Assembly: GCA_964017065.1 (NCBI GenBank)
Contig: OZ024785.1
Coordinates: 5,970,314 to 6,034,313 of the forward strand
From: Haliclona indistincta
Lineage: Eukaryota; Porifera; Demospongiae; Haplosclerida; Chalinidae
Direction: 5' to 3'
DNA length: 64,000 nucleotides
A program made the position numbers and the translations under genes. Position 1 is the first letter of the stretch. The number at the start of each line of letters is the position of its first letter. The notes beneath the pieces were generated by a model. It was not told the DNA's origin, made no database searches, and saw nothing but the letters and a program-made list of their open reading frames with translations. Of the stretch, positions 36,580 through 47,100 are shown piece by piece.

Positions 36580-38132
36580 TTACTTTAGTCCAGACCAGTC
36601 ATGCTTCTTAGCTGCATTACAACAATGAAAATTAATTCAAAAAAGTGTAAGTTACTTACGTGGAGAATTTCTTTCATTTTGTACTTCAGCTGAGAAGAAA
36701 CAATCTTAAAGTCACTTGCAGCAGGTTTATGAGCACTGACTTACCAATGTATTCCGAGGTATAATTATCATACTTCATACCAGCATCGATGGGACTCACT
36801 CCATTCTGAAAAAGACACCAATCACAGCAAGTTTAATCAGTTACTTGACTGCTCACGATTGTTTTGATTTCTGCACCCAGCCTGAGCAGAGCAACAGCAT
36901 AGTCCCTTCTATTACGATCAGCTGCAAAGTGAAGAGCTGTGTTTCCATCCTGAAAAGACGGTGGTATCTTGAACTAGGTATTCTGCTTCTCACCAGTGAT
37001 ACAGCATTAATGTCCGCTCCTCCTTCAAGCACAAGATGATTAATACAACTTGGCACTTCAGACTGGGCACGATCTGTGAAGTTCATCACTACCATGTGAA
37101 GTGGTGTCAGTTTTATCTACTCAGTGGAGGAGAATCTACCAGCAAAATCTACACTTGTGTGTTCCTACCTTATTGCCCAGTGGCTTGGCACCCGCTGCAA
37201 CCAGTAGTTTAATCATTTCTAAACTGGCGAAGGAAGCAGCATGATGCAATGCAGTATCTCCTTGCTGTAATAAACACTGTGTTACATTGTTGTTGTTTAG
37301 ACATGCTTACAATATTGGTAGCATTCACGTCAACTTCCGGTAGACCGGCAAGGTACCTAACAGTATCAGTGTGTCCATACAATGCTGCTGCATGGAGTGG
37401 TGTGCCCTAAGAGAAAGCAAGATAGCAAGGGACTAAATACAGCCGTGATTTACTTTACACGAATCTGTATCAACTGATGCTCCGGATTCATAGAGAAACT
37501 TGACCACTTCAGTACAGCCCTTCAACGCTGCCATATGCACAGGAGTGTAGCGAAACTGTACAGTGAAGAATTGTATCATGTGATAAAATCACAGCTGGGA
37601 CTAACAGTGTTTAAGTTATCATTGTAGTTGGCTCCATTGCTGCAGAGATATCGCACAACATGGATATCCGTTGTCCGATGCAGTGGAGTGTAGGAGTGCT
37701 GAGGAAATAAAGATCACTTCATGCAGGCATCATTCTTCATCTGAGACTACAGCTCACATCTTGATTTGGACGGTGCCAGTTAATATTGGCTCCTTTTGCT
37801 ACCAGTTCTTTCACTTCATCCAAATTACCGCGCTGGCATGCTTTGTACAAACGTGAATTCTAAGTAAAATTGGAAAACTAGTGATGCAGCAGGTCTCTGG
37901 AACTCACCAACTGATCCGTCGCTAGTTCTTCTATTCCTTGCTTTGCTAGCCTCTGGGTAGACCAGAGAAATTGTTTGATCAGGCTTTTGTGGACTCCGAT
38001 TCTCTGCAGCTCCGTTTCTGTGAGAGCGGTCAGTTTATCCACCGTGTGATAGCCTTGCTTTTCGAACTGCTCGACTAACTCGCCCCTGAGATCGTGGACG
38101 CTCAACCAGTCTCGAATATTGAACGTAGCCAT
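36580..38132 (-). CDS. SAM-ankyrin repeat protein D (complete parent of the truncated copies)
   Basis: Minus-strand gene with start Met at 38132. Exon 1 encodes a SAM-like domain (IRDWLSVHDLRGELVEQF, YHTVDKLTALTETELQRIGV, SLIKQFLWSTQRLAKQG). Ankyrin exons follow at about 37860-37760, 37700-37610, 37555-37460, 37405-37315, 37260-37170, then 37075-36995 (GGADINAVS), 36950-36855 (TALHFAADRNRRDYAVALLRL-like) and 36815-36740 (NGVSPIDAGMKYDNYTSEYI). Two small exons give AEVQNERNSP and KKHDWSGLK, ending at TAA 36580. It has more repeats than A-C and a clearly different SAM domain. The segment from about 37140 leftward was duplicated into units 1 and 2. Role: probable cytosolic scaffold; unknown. Confidence 0.72.
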
Positions 38133-38341
38133 TTAGATTCAGCTGGTTAGTGGTAATCTCGGCGATCTGTCAGTATTATCTATGGTTTCATTCACTGTGA
38201 TGAGCTCGAGTTGAACATGTATGTGTCCACGTTTTGACCCTGCCCTCACATTTCCGCTCGCGTGTTGAACTTTGCACCTCACGCTTTGTAGTAAATTCTT
38301 ACTACCGGAAATTGTTCAAGAATTTACCTTGTGCATAACAC

Positions 38342-38824
38342 CAGGAGCACATAAAAAGAAGGAGCGTGCAACTGTAAACCGCGCGTTAGTGCCATCAGTG
38401 TATAATTAGATTCACAGATGTGTGCTCAGAACTTCCATATTTGGAAGTTTTTGTGCTTCATTAAATATGCGTGACGTACATTCTGTGCACGTGATACATA
38501 ATAGATCTAAGTGCGGCAAGAGAGGATGGCGCGAACCCCTCGACGTCTTAGTCAGGCCAGCTCCAAGAGAAAGCTGATCATGCTGTCTCCCCGGCGGATT
38601 CGTTTACAACAAGTGAAGAACTCGCCCGTGAGGCGCGCAATGAAAGCTTGGATGACCGTATTCAAGCTGAGCAACACCAGGCGCGCTCGCTGTCGTAAAC
38701 TTACCAAGTAATGCGCGTTAAATAGATATGACGTACGTTCATACCTAGGTAAAGCGGAAGTACGTCATTAATTTGTAAAGTGATGGCACTGAAGTTGCAC
38801 GCTCCTTCTGTTCATGTGCTCCTG
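38342..38824. mobile_element. DNA transposon (483 bp) with perfect 7-bp target duplication
   Basis: Inverted repeats: 38342-38373 (CAGGAGCACATAAAAAGAAG...) and 38793-38824 (the complement, with three mismatches), plus a subterminal inverted GTGCCATCA/TGATGGCAC pair. The flanks carry ATAACAC on both sides (38335-38341 and 38825-38831). Ends CAGG...CCTG with a 7-bp (possibly originally 8-bp) duplication point to the hAT or P superfamily. An internal frame, 38526-38711, encodes a very basic 61-residue peptide (MARTPRRLSQASSKRKL...), perhaps a remnant of a DNA-binding region; it is not a recognised gene. Confidence 0.8.
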
Positions 38825-38974
38825 ATAACACTGCTTGATGTTCTTTGTAATTTGTATCTTCAAAAGTAAAGCCAGCAACTACCTTATCAACAGCAAGATA
38901 ACAAAACATCTCCGGCTACATGTAGTCGCATGTTACTGGTCTTTGCTGTTTGCTATAATTATTTTATATAAATC

Positions 38975-39290
38975 ATTGTGCTTACAAAGTACTCCTTCAC
39001 TTCTAGATCGATCCATTGGAGTATTGCTGGTCTGTGGAACAATGAAATCAAGTGTGTCAGCAGTTAGTTGACAAGTGTCTGAACCATTTCCAGATTTTCT
39101 TTTCTTACAGTCATAATTATGAAGAGCAGTGTAAAAATTGCTATGTGCAGGAAGATGCGATGCAAGTGCTAATAAAATTAATAAGAATGACAAGTTATTA
39201 AATTGATGTACATGTAAGTAAGGAGGAATGAGAAATATGAGCAGGTGAAGAGAAACTATTACCACGTAGCATTCAGCTTCTTCGAGAAGA
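38975..39290 (-). pseudogene. Decayed ankyrin exon relic
   Basis: ATCCATTGGAGTATTGCTGG (39010-39029) and AAGTGTCTGAACCATTTCCA (39073-39092) match the 3' ankyrin exons of genes A-C (for example 27095 and 27192), and GCATTCAGCTTCTTC near 39269 matches another. Splice sites and frame are lost. It suggests an older copy of this gene family once lay to the right of gene D. Confidence 0.55.
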
Positions 39291-39576
39291 GATGACTGAC
39301 AGCAATTTCAGTGCAGGTGCGTACATTCATCGGTTATCTTTGGTTGTGTGTTTAGTCATAAAAGTACATATACATTCATCTTTTGAAACGACCACAGATG
39401 TTCAAACATGGTAGTCACCCAGTTTTGTATTATTAATAAAATAGTAAACTTTATACCCGAACAAACTGTGTTTAGAAGCTACACGTGAAAGGCAGTGAAC
39501 TACGTAGATTATAATATCAACACAAGCATTCCTTGCTAAATAGTTTCGAACCACGGATCATCATCTTCAACCGAAC

Positions 39577-42500
39577 ATGGAGCAATGTATTCGCGTCTTC
39601 CTGTTGGTCCTGATCGGTGCTGCACAAGCTATCGACGGCAAGGTGTTCACTGTAGCCACTACGTGTCAGTCTGGTACAGCTAACAAGAACTGTTTAGCTC
39701 ACTACTTACAGGACCCAGCAAGCTATTTATTCAACGGAGTCGTTTTCCTTTTCGAGCCTGGCGTTCATTCTCTTTCGAAACGTCCTGACGAAGCTCCCTT
39801 TACTGTCAGAGACTTGGAAAATGTTTTCCTACTAGGCCCACCACATAGTGCAGCTACAATACAGTGTTCTGGATCTATGGGACTGACTTTTCTCAATGTT
39901 TCTGATCTAGTTATTGAAAACGTCACAGTTGATGGCTGTGGAATGAAGATGACCCGTTCTTTTCTTCAACAATCGATGCACAACCTCACATCGACATTGC
40001 TTGGTAGCAGCACGGCAATCCATGCTGGAATATTTATGAGTTTGATTCGAAACCTAACCCTCTCTAACGTGATTGTTCAGCACAGCAAAGGCTATGGAAT
40101 GATTGCATTGAATTTAATAGGTGAAACCAAAATAACCAGTGTCACCTTTAATGGCAACAACTTTCAATCTCTGGACGACAGTCAGTGTTTAGAGCACCTC
40201 TTGCAGGAATGCAAGGGAGGAAATTTGCTCCTCATTTTCTCTGATTTTCAGTCAAACTGCTCAGAGATAATGCCGAATTACGTTTTAGATGTGTACAATT
40301 CCACTTTTAAACTCGGCATCGATTTAGGTCCTGTTTATCCCCTTCTTTCCCATAATGGCTCAGATACAACAGGGTACCTTGGAGGAGCAGGTGTGGGAAT
40401 TGCCATGACTCAGACCACATATGGAATTCAGGTTATTCTAAGGGAAAGTACTCTGACCGAAAATGCAGCTTATGTCGGCTCTAATCTATACGTGACCATA
40501 TTTGACCAAGTCATCAATTCTGGTGTTTTGATTAGACAGAGCAAGTTAGAACATGGAAATAACATTTTAAGTGCACATGATAAACTTTCTGCTGCATTGG
40601 CGGTGGCGCAACGATACACAATGGCTCCTGGGTTCTTCTTGGCACATGACTTGCTAGCTGACATAAACTTCTATCAAGCGATGTGTACAACAAGGCAACA
40701 AAATTTAACAGAAATATTTCAGCTTCAAAGTTGTGAAATAGCTCACAACAAAGCTACTTTGACATCTGCCGGGCACGTCTATATGTGGATAAGAAGCAAA
40801 GTTGATCAATTGCTGCAACTAGTGATCAACAACTCCTCTATTCATGACAACAGAGGCTCTATTGCATTAAGTGTTTCTGAATTCAGCAACCCAAAGGCGC
40901 TCCTGACATTTCAACTTTTGCTTAAAAATTCGAAATTTTTTCGCAACAATGACCATGAAGTAGAGGGTGAGGTAGAGTTCAGTCAGTCTATGATTGGTTT
41001 AAGCTCCTTGCGATACTGTCTTGTTCACAACTGTTCATTCTTTGGTAACACTGGATCTTCCATTCAAGCTATTAACAGTGCTATCTTTATGAGAGAGACA
41101 AACCAATTCATCGGAAATGTGGCTCCAAGTGGTGCTGGATTGAATCTACAAGAAGGCTCTACAATGAACCTCGAACCACACTCAGTGACATTATTCAAAG
41201 ACAACCACGCCTTTCATTATGGAGGAGCGATAAATGCTGTGAGCAATTCCTTCAAGTGCTTCTACCAAGTGCTCACTAATTCTCCTCAGGAATATCCTGA
41301 GCTAGTGTTTGAAAATAACACAGCAGAGAGAGCTGGCAATGCCATATATGGTGCTGTTAATGTTTGTTTTCAAATCAAACACAACATCCAGTTTACAAAG
41401 ACAGATGCTCTATTCTCGCAAATTTCTTCCAATTTACCAACAAACACTTCTTCTTCTCCTGTGACATATGTAGCCTACAGGGTATGCTTCTGTCAGGATA
41501 ATGCCGGCTCTATGACAATGACAACAGATACAGTGTCATCCAATCTATCTCAGGATTGTGAAAATAATACTGCTAACGAAATGATCTTCGCATATCCAGG
41601 TCAAACCATCATGATATCTGTTGCAGGTCAAGGCTACTTTGGGCATCTCGGCATTGGATTTTCACCGGCAACAGTCCATTCGAGTTTCAATACATCAACT
41701 GTGTCTATCGGTAGGAATCAGTATGCCCAACAGCTTAGAAACGGTTGTTCGAATCTCACATACAACTTTTATTCGGCACCACAACCCATCAAGATGAGCC
41801 TTGTACCAGATAACGACAAGTTCTTCATAACGACTTATATTAACATCACCATAATGGATTGTCCAGCTGGCTTTCAACTGTCACAGTCTGGGAAAACATC
41901 GTGCATCTGTCAGAGTCTTTTAGACAAAAGAGGACTTACATGTGACATAGATACTCAAATGATAACACGTAACAGACGCCAATGGATAGGTTACGACAAT
42001 GCAACACGAGCTGTTATCATCGGTAGATGCCCTTCTACTTACTGTAACCGCAATCAATTGAAAGTAAGTCTCGATAATACTGATGAACAGTGCTCGCCTA
42101 ATCGATCAGGTATTCTCTGTGGAACTTGCCGACAAGGGTCAAGCATAGTTCTCGGATCATCAAATCGGTGCATGGAATGTTCCAGTTACACCTTGTTCCT
42201 ACTCATTCTCTTTGCAGCATTAGGAGTTCTGCTCATTTTGTTTCTCTCAGTGACTAATGTTACTACTGCCACAGGAATGATTAATGCCCTTCTCTACTAC
42301 GCTAACATTGTCAAGTTTGTTGAGCTGCCAAACTTCGCTCAAAATGATTTCCTGTTCGTTCGACCATTTTTTGGATTTATTGACTGGTTAAATCTTGATT
42401 TTGGTGTTGAAACATGTTTTTACGATGGATTGACCATCTATGCTAAGACCTGGCTACAGTTCGCATTTCCATTCTATCTGTTCTCGCTGATACTTGTGGT

Positions 42501-43437
42501 GACCATTGTGACCAACAGGTCAACCAAGATATCAAAGCTACTGCCCAGAAATATCATTGCTGTCTTTGCTACAGTGCTGTTAATAACCTATGCTAAATTG
42601 GTCCGCGCTGCAAGATTAGCCTATCCATTTTCTTCACTTACCTCTTCAGCCAATATCACTTACATTGTGTGGGGATATGATGGTAGCATACTGTATTTTG
42701 GTCGATATCATGCTCCGCTAGCTATGTTTTCACTCCTTCTTTTCATCGGATTTCTTTTACCTTTAGCAGTTATACTGTTTGTACACTCATTTCTTCGAAA
42801 GATAACAGTTTTTGAGAACAGATGTGCTGAAGTAATATTTTCATGTATCAGACGTAAACTGTTTTACTTCAAACCAATCTTCGATGCCTATGAAGCACCT
42901 TATAAAATCCGTCATTGCTATTGGACTGGTCTGTTGCTATTGTTACGCATACTAGTGCTGTTTATCTTGTCAGGTGACGATACCACTAATCTACAACCAA
43001 CCACTTCAGCTGGAGTGACAGGCATGTCGGTCATGTTGGTCGGAATGGTGTTGCTTCTTGGTATTTACAGAAGCAAGCTTGTCAAAGCTCTTGAATGTGC
43101 CCACTACATCAACCTAGCATTGCTCGAATTTATAACTCTCATTCTCGAACTATCCGGCAGTGATCCCCAGTCAAGAGCCATCGTTCTCTGTGTCTCCATC
43201 GGTCTGTCCTTCATACTTTTTGTGGTTGCTATTGCTATTCAGATTTATAAGAAGTTACAAAATTGCTTTCCTAAACTAGAACTGTTTAACAAAGAACTGC
43301 AGAAGAAGTGGTCATGGTTGAGGAATCAAAAGTCAATAAGAGATGGTCTTCAAGTTTCATTCATTCGAGAACGACATCATGGTCCCACTCACAGTTCTGT
43401 GTCAATCTCTCAAGACAGTGATTATGCCGAGCCTTGA
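39577..43437 (+). CDS. Pmp-like beta-helix receptor-like protein with multi-TM C-terminus, divergent copy 4
   Basis: Intronless frame of 1,286 codons with signal peptide MEQCIRVFLLVLIGAAQAIDG. Same plan as the genes at 9.4-22.2 kb in the opposite orientation: beta-helix ectodomain to about residue 600 with GGAGVGIAM, SGAGLNLQEGS and YGGAINAVSNSF turns and many N-glycosylation sites; Cys-rich module from about 761 (DCPAGFQLS, CICQSL, RSGILCGTCRQGS, CMECSS); and about eight or nine membrane helices from about 871. It lacks the NFLDFT tail motif and instead ends in FIRERHHGPTHSSVSISQDSDYAEP with one tyrosine. Sequence identity with copies 1-3 is low outside cysteines and glycine turns. Its 3' 270 bp have been copied three times downstream. 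Function unknown. Confidence 0.82.
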   Translation: MEQCIRVFLLVLIGAAQAIDGKVFTVATTCQSGTANKNCLAHYLQDPASYLFNGVVFLFEPGVHSLSKRPDEAPFTVRDLENVFLLGPPHSAATIQCSGSMGLTFLNVSDLVIENVTVDGCGMKMTRSFLQQSMHNLTSTLLGSSTAIHAGIFMSLIRNLTLSNVIVQHSKGYGMIALNLIGETKITSVTFNGNNFQSLDDSQCLEHLLQECKGGNLLLIFSDFQSNCSEIMPNYVLDVYNSTFKLGIDLGPVYPLLSHNGSDTTGYLGGAGVGIAMTQTTYGIQVILRESTLTENAAYVGSNLYVTIFDQVINSGVLIRQSKLEHGNNILSAHDKLSAALAVAQRYTMAPGFFLAHDLLADINFYQAMCTTRQQNLTEIFQLQSCEIAHNKATLTSAGHVYMWIRSKVDQLLQLVINNSSIHDNRGSIALSVSEFSNPKALLTFQLLLKNSKFFRNNDHEVEGEVEFSQSMIGLSSLRYCLVHNCSFFGNTGSSIQAINSAIFMRETNQFIGNVAPSGAGLNLQEGSTMNLEPHSVTLFKDNHAFHYGGAINAVSNSFKCFYQVLTNSPQEYPELVFENNTAERAGNAIYGAVNVCFQIKHNIQFTKTDALFSQISSNLPTNTSSSPVTYVAYRVCFCQDNAGSMTMTTDTVSSNLSQDCENNTANEMIFAYPGQTIMISVAGQGYFGHLGIGFSPATVHSSFNTSTVSIGRNQYAQQLRNGCSNLTYNFYSAPQPIKMSLVPDNDKFFITTYINITIMDCPAGFQLSQSGKTSCICQSLLDKRGLTCDIDTQMITRNRRQWIGYDNATRAVIIGRCPSTYCNRNQLKVSLDNTDEQCSPNRSGILCGTCRQGSSIVLGSSNRCMECSSYTLFLLILFAALGVLLILFLSVTNVTTATGMINALLYYANIVKFVELPNFAQNDFLFVRPFFGFIDWLNLDFGVETCFYDGLTIYAKTWLQFAFPFYLFSLILVVTIVTNRSTKISKLLPRNIIAVFATVLLITYAKLVRAARLAYPFSSLTSSANITYIVWGYDGSILYFGRYHAPLAMFSLLLFIGFLLPLAVILFVHSFLRKITVFENRCAEVIFSCIRRKLFYFKPIFDAYEAPYKIRHCYWTGLLLLLRILVLFILSGDDTTNLQPTTSAGVTGMSVMLVGMVLLLGIYRSKLVKALECAHYINLALLEFITLILELSGSDPQSRAIVLCVSIGLSFILFVVAIAIQIYKKLQNCFPKLELFNKELQKKWSWLRNQKSIRDGLQVSFIRERHHGPTHSSVSISQDSDYAEP

Positions 43438-43559
43438 CTAATAACAATCATAATTATTATTTTTTTTTGTACACTGGATGTTTTTAATGACAGTGAGTAA
43501 AGATCATAATTATTGTGCATTATGTATATTGTTATTCTCTTACCACCAACACTGTTTAT

Positions 43560-43640
43560 GGATACTCGCTTATAACAGAATGACATCATAGTCCAACTCA
43601 CAGTTCTGTATCAATCTCTCAAGACAGTGATCGTGACAAT
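43560..43640 (+). pseudogene. Short extra copy of beta-helix gene 3' tail, unit 1
   Basis: The stretch ACTCACAGTTCTGTATCAAT... to GACAGTGATCGTGAC repeats the last coding bases of the beta-helix gene (43386-43425), 170 bp after its stop. Equivalent copies stand in each later unit (46815-46872, 52060-52130, 57580-57645). Confidence 0.75.
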
Positions 43641-43815
43641 GATTAATTTTGTGGTTTATTTATTGTGTGATGTACTGCAAAGATCAACATTGTGCATTGT
43701 GTATATTTTGTTATTTTACCTACCACCTACTCGTTCTGTTCTGTTTATGCATGCATTTTTTACAAGTACAGTAAACATAGTACATGTATTGTACAATTTC
43801 TCACCATCGGTTGTT

Positions 43816-45910
43816 GATGTCTTGGTCGCTCTGTCTATCGGTGCTAACTTTAGTTGTTAAGCTCAGCTTTGCATGTTATGAATATGCAGGTAAGCCAATA
43901 ACCATGTGAATTCTAGTTGATCTAGGTTCTATTCCATAGCACTACGACAGGGTCTACAGTCAGCAAATGCCACTTTTGGAGAAACAGCTACATTTTATTG
44001 TAGTGGGGATGGAACTAATATGATATGGACAATAGATGGAACAGATGTTAAATCAATGTCGCCTGAGACGATCGAACTTCGTGGAATAGAAGTGGATAGA
44101 ACAAAATACTATTCAGGTAGTTGTGCACAATCGATAATAAATTATTATCAATCGTGGCTCAACATGACAGCTAATTGTATCAATAACTTTACTGCTATTC
44201 AGTGTGTGCTGAGTAGTGTTGTGAACGTGTATCAAGAAACATCTAGTGGGTTTTTTCAAGTTCAAGGTACTGTATTTATATTATTAGTTCATACTGGTGT
44301 TTTTGTAAATATTTTTGCTAGATTACTCTTTACAACCGCCAAACATCACAGCCATTGGACAAAACTCTGTTTTATTGCGCTTGGATGCATTCAATGCTAG
44401 CTACAATGTGACTGTTATTGACATGTCAAATGGTAGCATAGTATCAAACCTAACTGTGTTTGGTAACTCAAATGCCTACAAGTTAGAACTAGTGAATCCT
44501 GATCCTTGTCATTTGTACAATGTCAGTATGGAGTTGAATTATCTCGAGAAGTGCATATCAGGAATTGCAACCTATTCATTGGCAACTTTTGAAGCAAGTG
44601 AGTTTGAACAATTTGTCTTCATAATTAATTCATATAATTATCTTGCAGTCCCACTTAAGGTCAACAAAAAGACAGTGATTATTAACTACAGACCAGATGA
44701 CCATGCAATAAACATATCATTTAAGGTATGAAGTATGGTCTTTTACTATTATTTTTTAAATGATTCTTTGCAATAGTTGGAGGATAGTGCAGCATGTCCT
44801 GGAAAAAATCCAAGTTCCTTTTTATTTGAGCTGACAAATATTGTCCACAGTTCTGTTGAAAGTGTGACAGCATTGACCATCACTAGTGACAATCAAGGCA
44901 ATTATACAGCTAGTCTTGGAGTAGTGTTACAGCCAAACAGTGACTACATTCTGAATATTGTTACACAGAACTCAGTAGGTTCTTCAATTTCTGGACCATA
45001 TAAAATCAGTAAGTCATCGATAGTTCTTGTTTACAAAATAGACTTGTCGATAGTTCTTGTTACCATGCAATGAATGACCTGCACAATGCATTCACTATTC
45101 CTATTTACACATGGAATTCAAGACCTTATTGTCACTGTCAATGCACAGCAAGTGTGTATTGCTTGTGTACTAGCTGATTGGGCTTATACAAACTGTTGCC
45201 AGATTACAATTTACTCTGAGATGACACAATCAATAAAGTCAATAACAATCATGTCATCATCAACCACTACTCTCATGAATTGCACTGAGAATATTCCTCC
45301 TGGTTATTATCACATCATAGCTTATGATACTGACAATGCATCATATCCTGCTGTTAAAAAGTACTATTATCTCAATACCACTTTGCCACAAGGTATAGAG
45401 TTTGTATGTTGCTATTTTTAACCTTCTGATTATTGTATGCTTGGTAGACTAGCATGATCATTATTGTCACACCAGTCAAAATAGCATGTATAGGTGGACT
45501 GAGCACAAAGAATATCAAAGACATTTTCTATATAGCTGCATCAGAAAACAATCATCAGACTGGACTTCTGGCTGGTATAGCAGTACTTACTATAATTACT
45601 CTACTTGCTGTGACCTTGCTATTTGCAATGTGTGTGTATGTACGTTGTAGTCATCGACAACTGTCAGGTTTGTACACAGTGAGCACAGCACTTAATTAAG
45701 ATTGTTTAATGCATAATGTCTATTATTGCAGCCCCATGTGCTAGCAGTGCTGAAGGTGTTGCAAATCTGCGAATGTATGATGAAATAGACAAAAGCAATG
45801 AAATAGAGATGGATGTAAACAATGCCTATGCGTCCATCATTATTCCTCCCTCGCTATCAGCTCCTTCAGCACGTCCTGTAACTGCTGATCGAATGGTCAT
45901 TGACATGTAA
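43816..45910 (+). CDS. Ig/FN3 single-pass receptor 1
   Basis: Exons: signal peptide 43816-43889 (MSWSLCLSVLTLVVKLSFAC); Ig-like domain 43940-44266 (GETATFYCSGDGTNMIWTID...TAIQCVLS, two framework cysteines and W); FN3-like 44322-44597; FN3 cassette B 44649-44725 plus 44777-45008; cassette C about 45114-45393 (VQDLIVTVNAQQVCIACVLA); stalk near 45450; membrane exon 45536-45667 (GLLAGIAVLTIITLLAVTLL); tail 45732-45910 with YDEI and YASI separated by 13 residues and a proline-rich end. The ATG used in copy 3 (MARHRLL) is mutated to ATT here, so translation must begin at the next Met, which still leaves a signal peptide. The acceptor before cassette C is missing the CAGGT seen in other copies; an in-frame cryptic site (TTCAAG|AC) would lose five residues. 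Role: candidate recognition receptor. Confidence 0.75.
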
Positions 45911-46418
45911 CTATACCCTGTGCTGCTGAAAATTGTTGTAGAACACTGCATGCTCTGTATCTTTCACTGTTTTGTAAATAGCTAGATTTGATGACTGCTA
46001 AGTAATTTTAACAGTGATCTTCATTTGATAATTTTAGTCTAAAGAGATATGTTAGTTTAAATATTTGAGACCTGTTAACAATGCTCTCTCTCTCTTTCTC
46101 CAAATTGGTGTTATAAGTCAATTGACCAAATTGATGATAAGTCACTGCTTTTGGCTAGAAGTCATCTTACAATTATACTAGCACACATATGAACAAAAAG
46201 CATGAGGCCAAGAAGCAGTGAAGGACGCACCTATGAGAATCCTGGAAAATAAAAAATTAAAGTAGTGACTGAAGTTTACATGTATACAGGAATGCCTGGA
46301 GGTAGTCAGAACAAAGACAGGAAACAAATCAATTATTTTGCATGCGCAAATATTATTTTTGTGATATCAAGGTAAAAAAATAGTAATTGTTAATAATTTT
46401 GCGTTGTAAATAAGCATT
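45911..46418. other. Intergenic 3' flank of receptor 1
   Basis: AT-rich, no coding signal. An AATAAA-like word (GGAAAATAAAAAATTAAAG, near 46245) may end the transcript. The start resembles the flank of receptor 4 (CTGCTGAAAATTGTTGTAGA). Confidence 0.5.
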
Positions 46419-46872
46419 GAGCCATTGTTCTGTGTGTCTCCATCGGTCTGTCCTTCATACTTTTTGTGGCTGCTATTGCTATTCAGATTTATAAGAAGTT
46501 ACAAAATTGATTTCTTAAACTAGAACTGTGGAACAAAAAACTGCAGAAGAAGTGTTCATGGTTGAGGAATCAAAAGTCAATAAGAGATGGTCTTCAAGTT
46601 TCATTCATTTGTGAACGACATCATGGTCCCACTCACAGTTCTGTGTCAATCTCTCAAGACAGTGATTATGCCGAGCCTTGACTAATAACAATCATAATTT
46701 TGTGTTTTTTGTGCACTGATGTTTTTAATGACAGTGAGAAAAGATCACATTGTGCATTATGTATATTGTTATTCTCTTACCACCAACACTGTTTATGAAT
46801 ACTCGCTTATAACAGAACGACATATCATGGTCCCACTCACAGTTCTGTATCAATCTCTCAAGACAGTGATGA
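46419..46872 (+). pseudogene. Beta-helix gene 3'-end relic, unit 2
   Basis: Matches 43174-43445 almost base for base (VLCVSIGLSFILFV...HSSVSISQDSDYAEP stop), but contains an in-frame TGA where the parent has AATTGC (KLQN* near 46507) and has no upstream exon or promoter. A second partial copy lies at 46815-46872. Confidence 0.9.
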
Positions 46873-47100
46873 TGACAATGATTAATTTTGTGATTTATTT
46901 ATTGTGTGATGTAGTGCAAAGATCATAATTGTGCCTGTTCTTTTTATGCACGCTTGCATTTTTGACAAGTGCAGTAAACATAACAATATTCTATTGTACA
47001 ATAATTATTTTATATACACAATACAATACAATAACATTGTACAATGTCACTCTGTTTGTGCACTGAGTACTGCAGTCCGTGCAGCATTTTGTAGTCTACA

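Noticed and set aside
38526..38711. 61-codon basic plus-strand frame as an independent gene
   Set aside because: It lies wholly inside a transposon with target duplication and has no recognisable domain.
39577..43437. Recent bacterial transfer as the source of the Pmp-like proteins
   Set aside because: The beta-helix motif resembles bacterial Pmp proteins, but the eukaryotic-type signal peptide, dense N-glycosylation sites, Cys-rich module and multi-helix C-terminus are not the bacterial autotransporter layout. Convergence or an old origin is equally possible.
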